Shown here in pieces: positions 35,967-46,604 of a DNA stretch of 64,000 bases. Source of the DNA: Limanda limanda (taxonomy: Eukaryota; Chordata; Actinopteri; Pleuronectiformes; Pleuronectidae). The stretch covers positions 15,107,238-15,171,237 of the forward strand of contig NC_083646.1 of the NCBI RefSeq assembly GCF_963576545.1, written 5' to 3'. Position 1 is the first letter of the stretch. Each line of letters starts with the position of its first letter. Both the position numbers and the translations under genes were made by a program. Below the pieces are notes generated by a model that saw nothing but the letters and a program-made list of their open reading frames with translations, was not told the origin of the DNA and ran no database searches.

Positions 35967-38900
35967 TTAACAGTCTACTCTTCTGCTCAGGAAGCGTTCG
36001 CTCCCAGTGCTGGAGTGGCCCTCTATGCTGATCTTAACCTCATGAGGGACGAAGGAGGGTCTGGGCAGAGTGGGAGGAGGCTCGTCCTCGGCTTTATCAG
36101 TCTGGTCTCTCTCCGGAGCCGACCAGCGCCTCTTGCGGGTGGCGGGTCTCTCTAGATCGCACTGTTTGGTAAGAGCAGGCATGTCTGTTTTCACTGATTC
36201 CTGTCGTACTTCTCCAGTCGCTGAGACTGTCAGCACCGGTCCAGCTCCGTAGATCCCGTCTACGGACCCTGGAACTAGTCCCAGTCCTGGTCCAGCAACC
36301 TGTTTCCTCTCCAGCCTCTCTCCACTGGACGCTTTCATTAGGAGGCCGCTGTTACCGCCTGCGTTTGGGCTCAAACTGTTTCTGACCGTGGCCTCCACAC
36401 TGTGGCAGTAGTCAGAGAGGTGACTCGTCTTCAGCTTGGCCGCCAAAGCCTGGCCGTCTGTCGCCGAACCGTTCCTCAAGCTGCGGAGGGTCAGCGACAC
36501 GCACACGTCGCCCACGCACAGCTTGGCGCAGGACAGCTCGAACAGCTGGGTGGTCCGGTCGGGGCAGCAGGAGGACCAGCCCTGACCGAACACGAAGAAG
36601 GGGTACTCCACCAGCACCTCCACGCACACCTGGAGAGGAGCACAACAAACACAGTCAACTCTCTGCAAAGCACAGACTGAGAGACGGATTTACAAGAGTC
36701 GCCTGAAGATGGCATATCCCCCCTGGCAGCCACAAAACCTGAAAGATGATTTTTGGTGATTTTACCTGAAGTCGCAAGATTTTGCTCAGGAAACCCTAAA
36801 AATATAAAATGGCAGCACTTCACCACCTCTTGAAAGTGGTAGTTTGAGTTCTGCTCCAGAAACTAAATGGATATACTGATCAGTGATCACTATATTATTC
36901 AACATTATAAATGAATAATAAAAGCCACTTAAAGCTACTATTGGAAGGATTTGAAAAGGATTATAACATGTTGCATATTATTCTGTTAGTTTAGAAAAAA
37001 ATTTAATTTTTCACAGAATACATTTTAACACTCCAAAGACGGAATAATGCAGGTATAAACAACAAAATAATGGAGACTGAATTCTGTTTAGCAGCTTCAG
37101 TTTCAGGCTCCAGGTCTTGTGTACTCTGCCCAACTGTCACACTGTCATGACACTTACATAGAGAGGACTATTCTGTAGGAAAAATGGAGGAAGTAGTATT
37201 TACAGTAGAGCTGGGGTTATTTTAAAGCTAATGAAGTTTAGCTCATCGCAGACTTATCTTTGTCATATTTGTACTTAATTATCTGCCAATAATTAAGTGC
37301 AGCTATGAAAAAGATATGTTTGAGGTCTTTTTACAAGTGTCACAGTTACATAATTTATTCATCAGCGCAGCACAGACAAGTTTACTTTTCTGTAACTTGT
37401 CCCTTATCTAAATGACTAAATTTAAGAGAATATAACATATGTTTTCTTCCACTTGCAATTAATGGAATCAAGAAAATAAATTCTGCCACCTGAGCTTTGC
37501 CTTCTGTCACTGGGGTTAAAATTCTATAACTACTGACCTTACATTTCACTTATGTTTTAATCTTTTAAAGTACATCTGAATATCTCACCTGAGCTTTGAG
37601 CTCGCCCACAGAAAACTGAATGACCACAGCGTTGGCGCTTTGCCCACGGTCGATGCGCTCGACAGTGCTGGAGTCGATCTTCAGCTCGCTGCTGATCTCA
37701 GCGCTCTGGATGAAGTCCTCCGTCTTTAGGTCCTCCACACGCTTCAGCTCCCCGTCAGCCAGCTGGATGATGGAGCCGCGCATGAAGAATGGAGGGAGCG
37801 CCACAGGCGAGGAGGAGGAGGAAATGGAGGGGGAGGCTTGGATGGAAACAGGGGCTGGGGTTGGAACAGGGGCAGGAGGGGGAGCAGGACTTGGGGAGGG
37901 AGCTGCAAACACTGCTGGTGCCGGGTTTGAGGGCAGGACTGGCAGCACTGGAGCATGTGCGGCAGCAGGGGGGGGTTGATGTCCATCTTGCCCAAGTGCC
38001 TCACACCTGGACAAGGCTGTGGCTAGATATGCATGCGGCATGGCGGTGGATATTTGAGGGGTAGTGGTAGCGGTCAGGGCACTGACAGTACGACTGACCT
38101 CCATTTCTATGCCGTTATTGGTGCCGCTGACCGGGATGAAAAGGGACTGGCCACTTGGGATCACCAGGTGCTGGGGCAGCGCCGCATGGTAGCTGACGGC
38201 ATGCTGGTTTCCACTGGTGATATACCCAATGATGGGTGACTGGGTAGAGGAATAGAGGTTGGCTGGCAGCTCCTCGGAGGGCAGAGTGGTCTGGATGACT
38301 GCGTGAGGAGCAACAGACTTCATCAACTCTGAGGAAGAGAAGGAGGTGAAAGAGGAGGACCTGGACACTGGTTTCCCCAAGCAGATGCCTCCCTTCTCCG
38401 TCTGGACTAAGGAGATCTTATTTGAGCCAGCGTCATGTTCCTCTCCGTGGTTGGGCTGAGCCACCAGCACCAAGGAGGTCTGGAGTCCTGTGGGGTTTTG
38501 GCCATAGTCCGCAGGCAGAAGGATGTGTCTGGCCTCATAGCTCTGGACCTGGTGATGGTTTGCTTGATGATTGTGGGCTTTCGCCTGCTTGACCAGCTCC
38601 ATTTCTCCATTCAGTAGACCCTTAGCATGCCCCTCTGGCTTCCTTCCAAAGGAGCCATCTGCATACTGAACCACCAACTGGGAGGGAGTGAGGGTAAGTG
38701 TTTGTGGGAGGACGGAGGAGTGAGGGTGGAGCTGGAGGTGACCTGCGGGTGAATTGACGGCGTTTCCGCTGACGGTCAGAGGCGTTCTGCTGTCCAGATG
38801 GATGTACTGGCTGGTGACGTGGGGCGAGCTTGCGTGCGACACAGTCGTCAATTCCGAGGGGGAGAGGCCTATTTGAAAGTGCTGCTCCCCTTTGTTGCTG

Positions 38901-39397
38901 GGGGAGACGAGGGCAGTGGTGTATCCGTCCAGGTGAGAACGCTGTCCTACTATGGTGGAGCTGTTGGGCACAGAGCTGGAATTTGTGGAGATGATATGAG
39001 AGGAGATGTAGCCGGCATAAGGCCCGGAGCTGATGAACTGAACGTTGGGTCCCAGCTGAGCAAACTGGATAGTCCCGGCCTGTTGGGGGAGGGCTGTGGA
39101 GTAAACTGCAGGCAGAGAGGCCATGGGCACTGCGGACAGAGGGCTGGCCGAGGGTGGTGCAGACATGGAAGGAGAAGGAGAGGAGATGAGACATCTTGGG
39201 CTCTCTGCGTCCCGAGACCTGCAACGTTCACTGGCTACACTTGCCAACCACGCTAGGTTCTCCGTGTGGGGACTGTGGGGCACCACTGCTGCCGGGGGTG
39301 CAGCTGTGGCCACGACCACTGGCCTCTGCTCCAGGGCCAGCATCTCACGCTTCTTAGGAGGCAGGCATCCGTTACTCCGCTCCTGGTTAGATTTCAT
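35967..39397 (-). CDS. atxn1: Ataxin-1, complete coding region in two exons (823 aa)
   Basis: Ataxin-1 is a nuclear RNA-binding co-repressor that works with Capicua. Exon 39397-37589 encodes 603 residues, starting MKSNQERSNGCLPPKKRE as in vertebrate ataxin-1. Its donor GTGAGA is at 37588-37583, and the acceptor before 36629 leads to 220 more residues and a stop at 35967-35969. The AXH domain covers about residues 534-654 (FFMRGSIIQLADGELKRVED to GDVCVSLTLRSL) and spans the intron. A nuclear signal and 14-3-3 site RKRRWSAPE lie near the end, with the serine at 773 equivalent to human Ser776. The N-terminal MKSN start and RKRRWSAPE favour ATXN1 over ATXN1L. The human polyglutamine position is replaced by NKGEQHFQ (168-175). 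Length is close to human (815). Whether it is the a or b fish copy is not decided. Confidence 0.96.
36110..36138 (-). other. atxn1: Ataxin-1 NLS and 14-3-3 motif
   Basis: The codons for RKRRWSAPE are read on the - strand, with the serine codon TCG at 36122-36120. In mammals this serine (776) is phosphorylated, binds 14-3-3 and controls protein stability and toxicity. Keeping the motif in a form without polyglutamine supports an ancestral role. Confidence 0.9.
36477..37798 (-). other. atxn1: AXH domain of ataxin-1 (split by the coding intron)
   Basis: Residues about 534-603 lie in the first coding exon and 604-654 in the second, joined at KAQ|VCVEVLVEYPFF. AXH mediates dimerisation, RNA binding and contact with Capicua. 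Conserved blocks visible are GSIIQLADGE, LKTEDFIQSAEIS, IDSSTVERI, EYPFFVFGQGWSSC and GDVCVSLTL. Confidence 0.93.
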
Positions 39398-39664
39398 TGT
39401 GCCACCGCGGTTTTTTAATATTCCCTTGTGCTACTGGTAAGCTCCTCTGAGACTTCCTCTCTTTCACCAGCCCTCGGTGGCTGTGTGAGGGGGCGGGCCT
39501 CTCTGTGCACTGTGGGGCTCCGGCTCGCTTTGTTGTCACTGGTAGACGGCTCCAGGTCTCACACCAGAGAAGACAGAGTCAGTCCAGCTCCCAAAATGAG
39601 CTCCAGAGACTTCATGGGGAATCATCTCTGAGCGATCCACCTCTTCCACGATGTCGGCAGCAAT
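39398..39664 (-). other. atxn1: atxn1 5' UTR part of the first coding exon
   Basis: Upstream of the ATG, a pyrimidine tract followed by CAG (acceptor just above 39664) suggests a splice site, so about 267 nt of leader lie in this exon. It contains two upstream ATGs with short reading frames: 39625-39536 with 29 codons plus stop, and a second, starting nine bases later in another frame, with 18 codons. Earlier noncoding exons could not be located. Confidence 0.5.
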
Positions 39665-41610
39665 CTGATGGCAGAGAGAAGCTCGAATCAGACAAATGAA
39701 ATCATGACTCTTGGCATATAAATGATTTATCCCAAACTGTTCCAAATGCAAAACAACAAACACCGTAACACACCCGCGGAAAGATTTCATGATGTTCTTT
39801 GTTTTGCCACAAGGTGGTACCTTGTATAACTACTGCGTCAGTCAGATTTGTGCTTTTCTAATGAACTGGAACAGCAACACGTAGGCTTCTCCAAGATCAA
39901 CATGTAGAGACGACCCCTGAGGATCCGCACGGACTAATCTGTCAAAACCCAACCGGCTGTGTGTCATCATTTACATAACGGGGAAACGGCTCTTTCATGT
40001 TTCCGACACCAGGCAGGAGTTTCCTGGGATGCAGTGTGTGTGTGAGCGTGTGTGTGTGTGTGTAAGTGTAAGTGTAAGTGTATGAGCATTGCTGTTGGCT
40101 GTTATCTTGCTCTAGGGGACAGAAAGCAGAGCAGAGTGAAAGGATAACAGCCTCAGAGGAGCTCAGGCTTTATTCTTTGTTTTAACACTCCCAGGCCTCG
40201 TGTCGAGTCAGTGGGGCAACCATACATATAACACCCCCCTCCTGACAGGAACTGTGGGTCAATGGACACATCTGAGAAATGAAGTGAAAACAATATGGCT
40301 TGAAATTTGATTAGAGAACATTCTGCCAGAAGTGCAAAAGGGCTCTTTCGTAGTGTATGAAAATATTTTGCCAAGGCTTTCCGCTGCACTCCGTTTGTTT
40401 CCAGGTCCGAGGGAATAAGTGGACGAACAAACCAGGAGAGAGGTTACAGGAAACTGTGATGCATGGAGGGCGCATTGGTTAAAGGTGCCGAAATGTCTCG
40501 TAGCCATTGTCAATGTTTGACTGCAAGGCTTTTCCAACATTCAGAGCCATGCACTGCATTTTTAAGTATGCATAGACACATGCAGTAGCTCTTAAATGTA
40601 AACAACAACAACATGCAGTGCATCCATCGATTCAGCAGCATTAACATGCAGCCTCTCCCGTTCCCATGAGGTCATTCTTTTCACGGCTTCTTTATTTGAT
40701 TGACTGCTGTGTCCTGCAGGCTTATCTGTGGGTCAATGCACGGCACTCAGAGTTGTTCATTAGCCAGAGGCGCCAGGGAGATGGTTGTGTGTATATGACA
40801 CCGTCCATTCATCTTCTCCCTCCACATTCCATTGAGTGGAGCCATTTGACAGCACCGAAACTGTATTTTCATATTAACTTAAGGAGGAGGTTCACTACAG
40901 CCGACAGCCGCAGACAGGTTACATAAAGACAGAGGGAGGGAGGAAAGCCAGAAGGCGACCTTGGTCATTTTCTAATAGATGCTTCTACATCTGTCGATGG
41001 CTTTGACAAGGTCACCGCACCCAAATACGGCGAAAACCCTTCAAACCGTGCGATTCATTTGTGTACGACTACAGAGCCTGTGGTGGTGGATCCGGCAGAT
41101 GCAACAAAGGAGGAGAGCAGCGGGACTGGAGAGGAACAGAAAACCCAGAGAGGGAAGAGGAGAGTGAGGGGGAGGAGTGGGAGAAATGTAAGATGACAGA
41201 ACTGTGTTGAAGGAGGAAAGGGAGTAAAAGGCGTGGGTGGGAGGTGGGAAGGGGGGGGGGGTGGACGGCTGGGAAAGAAAGAAAGAAGATTAGGATTGGA
41301 AAGGAGGGAGAGAGAGAAAAGAAGAGAGGGGACCGGGGGAAGAAGACAGAGTGCTGCTTCTCCTGACCCACATTGAGCAGCGCCCGCAGCATCAGAGCGC
41401 CATAGCAGCCCCCCCCACCACCCCACCCCTTCGCCTAGAGTTCCCCGGCCAGCAACAGAGCCGCTGCTGCACAGGCTGAGCGGTGCACCCCCCCCCCCCC
41501 CCCCCACCTCTGGAACACCGTAATAACACTGTAATGACATCACATCTGAAGCACAAGTACCTCCTCTGATTACAGCTGCACTGGAAGACAAAGCCGGCGT
41601 GCTCTGGTTC

Positions 41611-41941
41611 ACACACACACACACACACGAACACACACACGCACACACACCAACACAAACACAAACACACACACACACACCAACACAAACACTCACACGC
41701 ACGCACAACACGCACACACACACACGCACAACACACACACACACCAACACAAACACACACTCACACACACGCACAACACACACACACAAACACACACACA
41801 CACACACACACCAACACAAACACACACACAAACACACACACACGCACACACACCAACACAAACACACACTCACACACACGCACAACACACACACACACAC
41901 GCACACACACACACACGCACACACACGCACACACACACGCC
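41611..41941. repeat. Complex CA-rich satellite-like tract
   Basis: About 330 bp of CA units interrupted regularly by CACCAACACAAACAC and CACGCACAACAC phrases, which recur as a loose higher-order pattern. Confidence 0.9.
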
Positions 41942-42029
41942 ACAGACTACAGATAACATACAATGCTCCTATACAAGTAGTGTAATTCCTTTCCTCATAT
42001 AACCTGTGCGCAGCGCTCTCTGCACATGG

Positions 42030-42036
42030 TCACACA

Positions 42037-42075
<39 letters not shown>

Positions 42076-42078
42076 ACG
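42030..42078. repeat. (CA)n microsatellite
   Basis: About 48 bp of CA with two AAAC interruptions. Confidence 0.85.
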
Positions 42079-42616
42079 GCTCAGCAGCTACAAGCCTCTC
42101 TACATTTTCCAGCTCCAGACTATTATTAGAACACACTGACACAAACAAACACACACACGGCTCCTCGTCCGTCTGATATTGTGGAGAACAAAGAGTCGAG
42201 CTGTGGAGACGTGTCACACTGGAGCAGACAGCCCGGGAACACTGAGTCAGTGGCCTGCTTCCTCAGGAGCGTCACCTCTGAGACATGGACGGATGGACGG
42301 ATGGACGGATGGAGAGGGGGGGGGGGTGACAGGACGCTCTCTGTTCCCCGTGCAATGGGGTGAAGGAGTCACTGATCCTCTCTGTCACACTCCCACACCA
42401 GAGGCTGCACAAACCCACAGAGAAATGGGTTTTTCCTCCCAGCCTCCTCTCTCCTGTTGTCTCCAGGTGAAGAGTCCTCTCTCTCTTTACGCAGCAACAA
42501 CCAACCAGCTCCCCCCCCTTCCCCTTCCCCTCACCCCCACCCTCCTGAATCTCACGCTCCCACTATTTACTCCTCACGCTGAACCGCGGCTTCATAGCAA
42601 CAGCGTGTCTCTGCAG

Positions 42617-42728
42617 CAGGAGGAGGAGGAGGAGGAGGAGGAGGAGGAGGAGGAGGAGGAGGAGGAGGAGGAGGAGGAGGAGGAGGAGGAGGAGGAGGAG
42701 GAGGAGGAGGAGGAGGAGGAGGAGGAGA
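42617..42728. repeat. (GAG)n trinucleotide array, about 37 units
   Basis: An uninterrupted AGG/GAG run of about 110 bp upstream of atxn1. It reads CTC/CCT in the atxn1 transcript direction. Open frames of poly-Glu or poly-Leu across it have no other support. Confidence 0.97.
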
Positions 42729-43007
42729 GGCAGACACACATTACTTCTGGGACACTGTCTTCTCAAAATGCAAGAATCAGGAAATTCCCACAAAAACAAG
42801 ATAACGCACAGCGACCCTGGTGGTTTCAGAGCTGCTGCTGCTGCTGGTGTCAATGCTGTCATGCATTTCAAATTCACAGATACACCGCGAACACACCGTG
42901 CAGCAAATGGCTATATATAGAAAAACAAAAACATCATTATCAATCTAAGCTCTTTGCATGAAAGGAGGGGGGGGGTGGTAGTGGAGGACAAACATGTACG
43001 TGACCGG

Positions 43008-43009
<2 letters not shown>

Positions 43010-43047
<38 letters not shown>
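43010..43047. repeat. (TG)n microsatellite
   Basis: About 38 bp of TG. Confidence 0.9.
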
Positions 43048-43048
<1 letters not shown>

Positions 43049-43410
43049 AGGGTTCGGAGGACCTCACCTCAACTCACTCTACAACACAGCACAGCAACAC
43101 AGGAGCACTGCTGCCCCCCCCCTTTCCACTAAGACCCCCAAAGAGCCGGTTTCCTGCCCCGGGTCCCTGCACAACAGAGCAGCCTGTGCCTTTAAGAGGC
43201 GGGCCGGCCGCCTGGTGGCAGACTGGAGCAGACAGTCAGGAGAACAGGGGCTGGGACCAGTTCAGGCTGTTTGTCTCCACGATGTCTCCAGAGTTCTGCT
43301 CCACACACACACTCACACACACACACACGTCCCACACGAGCACGCGCACAGGAGAGATGTGTGCACGCGGCCGAGTCCTGTGCAGATGTGGACAGATGCT
43401 GGGACCGGAG

Positions 43411-43479
43411 CCTCCTCCTCCTCCTCCTCCTCCTCCTCCTCCTCCTCCTCCTCCTCCTCCTCCTCCTCCTCCTCCTCCT
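43411..43479. repeat. (CTC)n trinucleotide array, about 23 units
   Basis: Pure CTC/CCT run, opposite in orientation to the GAG array 0.7 kb away. Confidence 0.97.
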
Positions 43480-44362
43480 TCCAGGGGCTCGGGGAATGAC
43501 AGGGGGAGAGGAAGCACGAGTGGTAGTAGCAGGAGGAGCAGAACAAATCCTACTATGTGCCCACAGATCCAGAGAGAAGAAGAAAAAAACAGAAGAAGAA
43601 GAAGAAACGACCCACCCTCCCTCCTCCTCCCCTCCTCTGGTTAGAGAACTAAGAATAGCTCACCCGTCTCTCCACAGCCACTGCTTGCAGAGCATGTCCA
43701 CACACTCGTCCTGCCTCCCAGTGAGTGTGTGTGAGTGTGTGTGAGTGAGTGTGAGTTTCTGCAGGAGACGTGTATCCTTAGGAACTCCTCTTCCTGAATC
43801 TCTCCTTTGTGCTGTTCTCTCCTGGAGCCTGTGTTGGGAGCAGCTCCGGCTCCTCTCTCTCTCTCTCTCTCCTCTCCGGACTCTCGGCTCTCAGGGGCTG
43901 GTCGCTGGAAGGAAGTCCCCACCCCTCCTCTCTCTCTCTCTTCCCACTGCTCAGGCTTCAGTTGCAAGTCCTGCGTGCAAAGGCTGCTCCAACGTGTGTT
44001 ATGCAAGGCCACCAGACCGCCAGCTCCCTCTCTGCCTGGCTGCTTCTCTCTCTCTCTCTCTACCTCCCTCCCTCCCTCCTCTCTCTCTCTGTTTCTCTCT
44101 CTCTCTCTCTCAGTACTCCACTGACACAGCTCCTCCCCCAGCCAGCCTCATCAGCCGCATCAGGTATTCATTCAAAAAAAACACACTCCACTTGGCTCAG
44201 AGCCCAGACTACGCTCACACAGAGAGGGAGGGAGGGAGGGAGGGAGGGAGAGGGAGAGCAGCAGACTGAGGGTGAGGGAGGGAGAGCTGGAGATTCAGAA
44301 GAGAGGGTTTGCTCAGACAGACATCCTGCATGAATGTGAATAACTGTGGGGTGTTCACGCTG

Positions 44363-44363
<1 letters not shown>

Positions 44364-44437
<74 letters not shown>

Positions 44438-44455
44438 GACACACACACACAGAGG
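44364..44455. repeat. (CA)n microsatellite
   Basis: About 90 bp of near-pure CA, downstream of GGGA-rich and CTCT-rich runs at 44050-44260. Confidence 0.95.
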
Positions 44456-44831
44456 CGTAGATGCTGACTGCATGTGCCCTCACACTGAGGATTAAATTGT
44501 TGTTCCTGTTCATTTTCATACGCGTTTTCCCTGCAGAGACAAATCTCTTCCTAATCTGCCCCTGCGAGCTGCCCTACAATTAGAGCCTCGGCTTCCACTC
44601 AGCTGCAAAGTGACTGGGAGTGACCCCCCCTTCACACATTCACACACACAGACACACACCCCATCTCTCCCCTGATAACCCACCCACCTCCGGCACTGAC
44701 ACTTGGCACCGTGGCCTCCCTGCTGCCCTCCAGCCTCCTCCTCTAACTGCACCCGCTCATCCTCCAGCTCCCGTACAGCTGCTGCAAGACAAAGACATAA
44801 ATCCAGTGCACATGTGATCTACACACTAGAT

Positions 44832-44834
<3 letters not shown>

Positions 44835-44877
<43 letters not shown>
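44835..44877. repeat. (CA)n microsatellite
   Basis: About 42 bp of pure CA. Confidence 0.9.
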
Positions 44878-44879
<2 letters not shown>

Positions 44880-45274
44880 CACTCGCTGAACCACTGAAGT
44901 GAGTTGGTGTGTTTCCCCAGCTGTTCCATCTGAGGCACACACAAAAAAACATGTGCAGGGTGTCTTTACTGCCAAGGAGGGCTACGGCCTCATCTTACTG
45001 GGACTCGTATTTCTTCAAGGATGCTACCAGGCCAATGCAAACCTCAGGAACTGCACAGTCCCCTGCACAGTACAGGCATCAGGACAGAACCCCCCTGTGA
45101 GACATGGAGCCCTCTACAAGAGATGGCTGTTTCCTTGCCTTGACATGACTCACTCTAAGTTGAAGGTCAGAATTAATGTCGGCCGAGTGAGCTGAAAGAA
45201 GCTTTCCTCACAAATCCAGCTCCAAGTGCACGGGGCAGAGATGTTCAGATCCGGAGAAGGACTGTTGTCACATC

Positions 45275-46155
45275 TAGGGTTACAAAATTCCGGGAATATT
45301 CAAAGTTGGAAACTTTACATGGGAATTAACCGGAATATACGGGAATTAACGGTAATTCCCGTATATTCCCGTATTCCGGTAATTTATACTAACTGTGTTT
45401 ACCTTGTCACATACAGACATAAATATTAACATTTTGTTTTGTCAAAGGCTGATTTGAGCCCTGAGGAAACTTTGGGCACTTGACTATACGCTTCTGCGTT
45501 GTTGTGTCATTCTTAACATAGGTCTTTGCACAGTATTTGCAAATGTACACAGCCTTTCTTTCTACATTGGATGGGGTGAAATGTCTCCACACATGAGATA
45601 GTGCACGTGGCATTGTTCTGTAGAATAAGATGAGAAAAAAGTTTGTAAAAAAACACTAATGCAATGCCAGAGATATAAATAGCTAGCCAAACAATTGGAA
45701 TCGTCTGTACTCATATTTTAGAATTGATGTATAAATGAATGGAAATAGGCTAGATGAACTGATGAACAATCCTCAATCAGCATGCTAATATATTTCCCCC
45801 AGTAATATCATCGAAACTTACCAGACTAGTCCTGCACACTACAGCAGGCCTCACTAGCCCTGCTGTAGAGTGAAGGATGCTGGGAATTATCTGTGCATGT
45901 GATGGAAGAATAGATAAATAGATAGATAGATAGATAGATAGAGTACTTAAACCGACAGAATGCACAGTGGAGGGTTGAAATTCAACACATCTTTAAAATC
46001 AGTTTTGAATGATGTTTTTATTGCTCAGCGTCTAATTTGCGTAGTTGTTTTTTTTTTTTTTTAATTCCCAAAATTCCCGAGCTTAACTTCCCATGGAAAG
46101 TTTCCGGAAAGTTTCCGGAAATTTACCGGAAACTTTCCGCCCCTTTGCAACCCTA
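45275..46155. mobile_element. hAT-type non-autonomous element, copy 2 (881 bp)
   Basis: The ends are TAGGGTTACA and TTGCAACCCTA, flanked by an 8-bp duplication with one mismatch (GTCACATC at 45267-45274, GTCAAATC at 46156-46163). It is collinear with copy 1 at 11-842, including the BED zinc-finger remnant on the - strand (about 45440-45613), and carries an extra (GATA)n run at 45912-45941. It has no transposase catalytic region. Confidence 0.9.
45407..45613 (-). pseudogene. BED-type zinc-finger fragment inside hAT copy 2
   Basis: The frame keeps HVWRHFTPSNVE, CKYC and IVKCPKFPQGS, as in copy 1. The zinc-binding histidine is arginine here (QKRIVKC against QKHIVKC), so this finger is probably not functional. 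Confidence 0.7.
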
Positions 46156-46356
46156 GTCAAATCTGATGTGTTTGTGTCTCAATCCAAGTCGTTCCCCTGG
46201 ATTTGAGCTCAGGGAAAGTGTTTCAGCACAGATCAGGAATATGTAAAATCTCTGTTCACAGCTTCACAGATGCTATTGGAATCTATTGGACGCTGATTCT
46301 TTGTGGACCAACCTGACGGAGGGGTTTGACTGGCCTGGTTGTTGTTGTTGTTCTGA

Positions 46357-46358
<2 letters not shown>

Positions 46359-46402
<44 letters not shown>
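46359..46402. repeat. (AC)n microsatellite
   Basis: About 44 bp of pure AC just outside hAT copy 2. Confidence 0.9.
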
Positions 46403-46404
<2 letters not shown>

Positions 46405-46539
46405 CCACAACTAAGGGCTGTGCCTCAAGTGTTACATTCCTCAGTGTGGTGCACACGTAATGAGAGGGAGAGCTCCAAACTATAATAAGATATGTCATCA
46501 TACAAACATTAACCATATACTGAGGAGGAACAGTATTGC

Positions 46540-46555
46540 AGTAGTAGTAGTAGTA

Positions 46556-46604
<49 letters not shown>
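46540..46604. repeat. (GTA)n trinucleotide array
   Basis: About 21 GTA units with one GAA interruption. Confidence 0.95.

Noticed and set aside
37620..39440. Several + strand frames of 60-152 codons opposite ataxin-1
   Set aside because: They are antisense shadows of the GC-rich ataxin-1 coding exon with no recognisable domain.
42179..42961. 260-codon frame with a poly-Glu core
   Set aside because: The core is the GAG array; flanking residues are random in composition and no splice or family support exists.
42994..43744. Overlapping frames with poly-Pro, poly-Ser, poly-Leu, poly-Gly or poly-Glu
   Set aside because: All are the CTC array read in different frames and strands.
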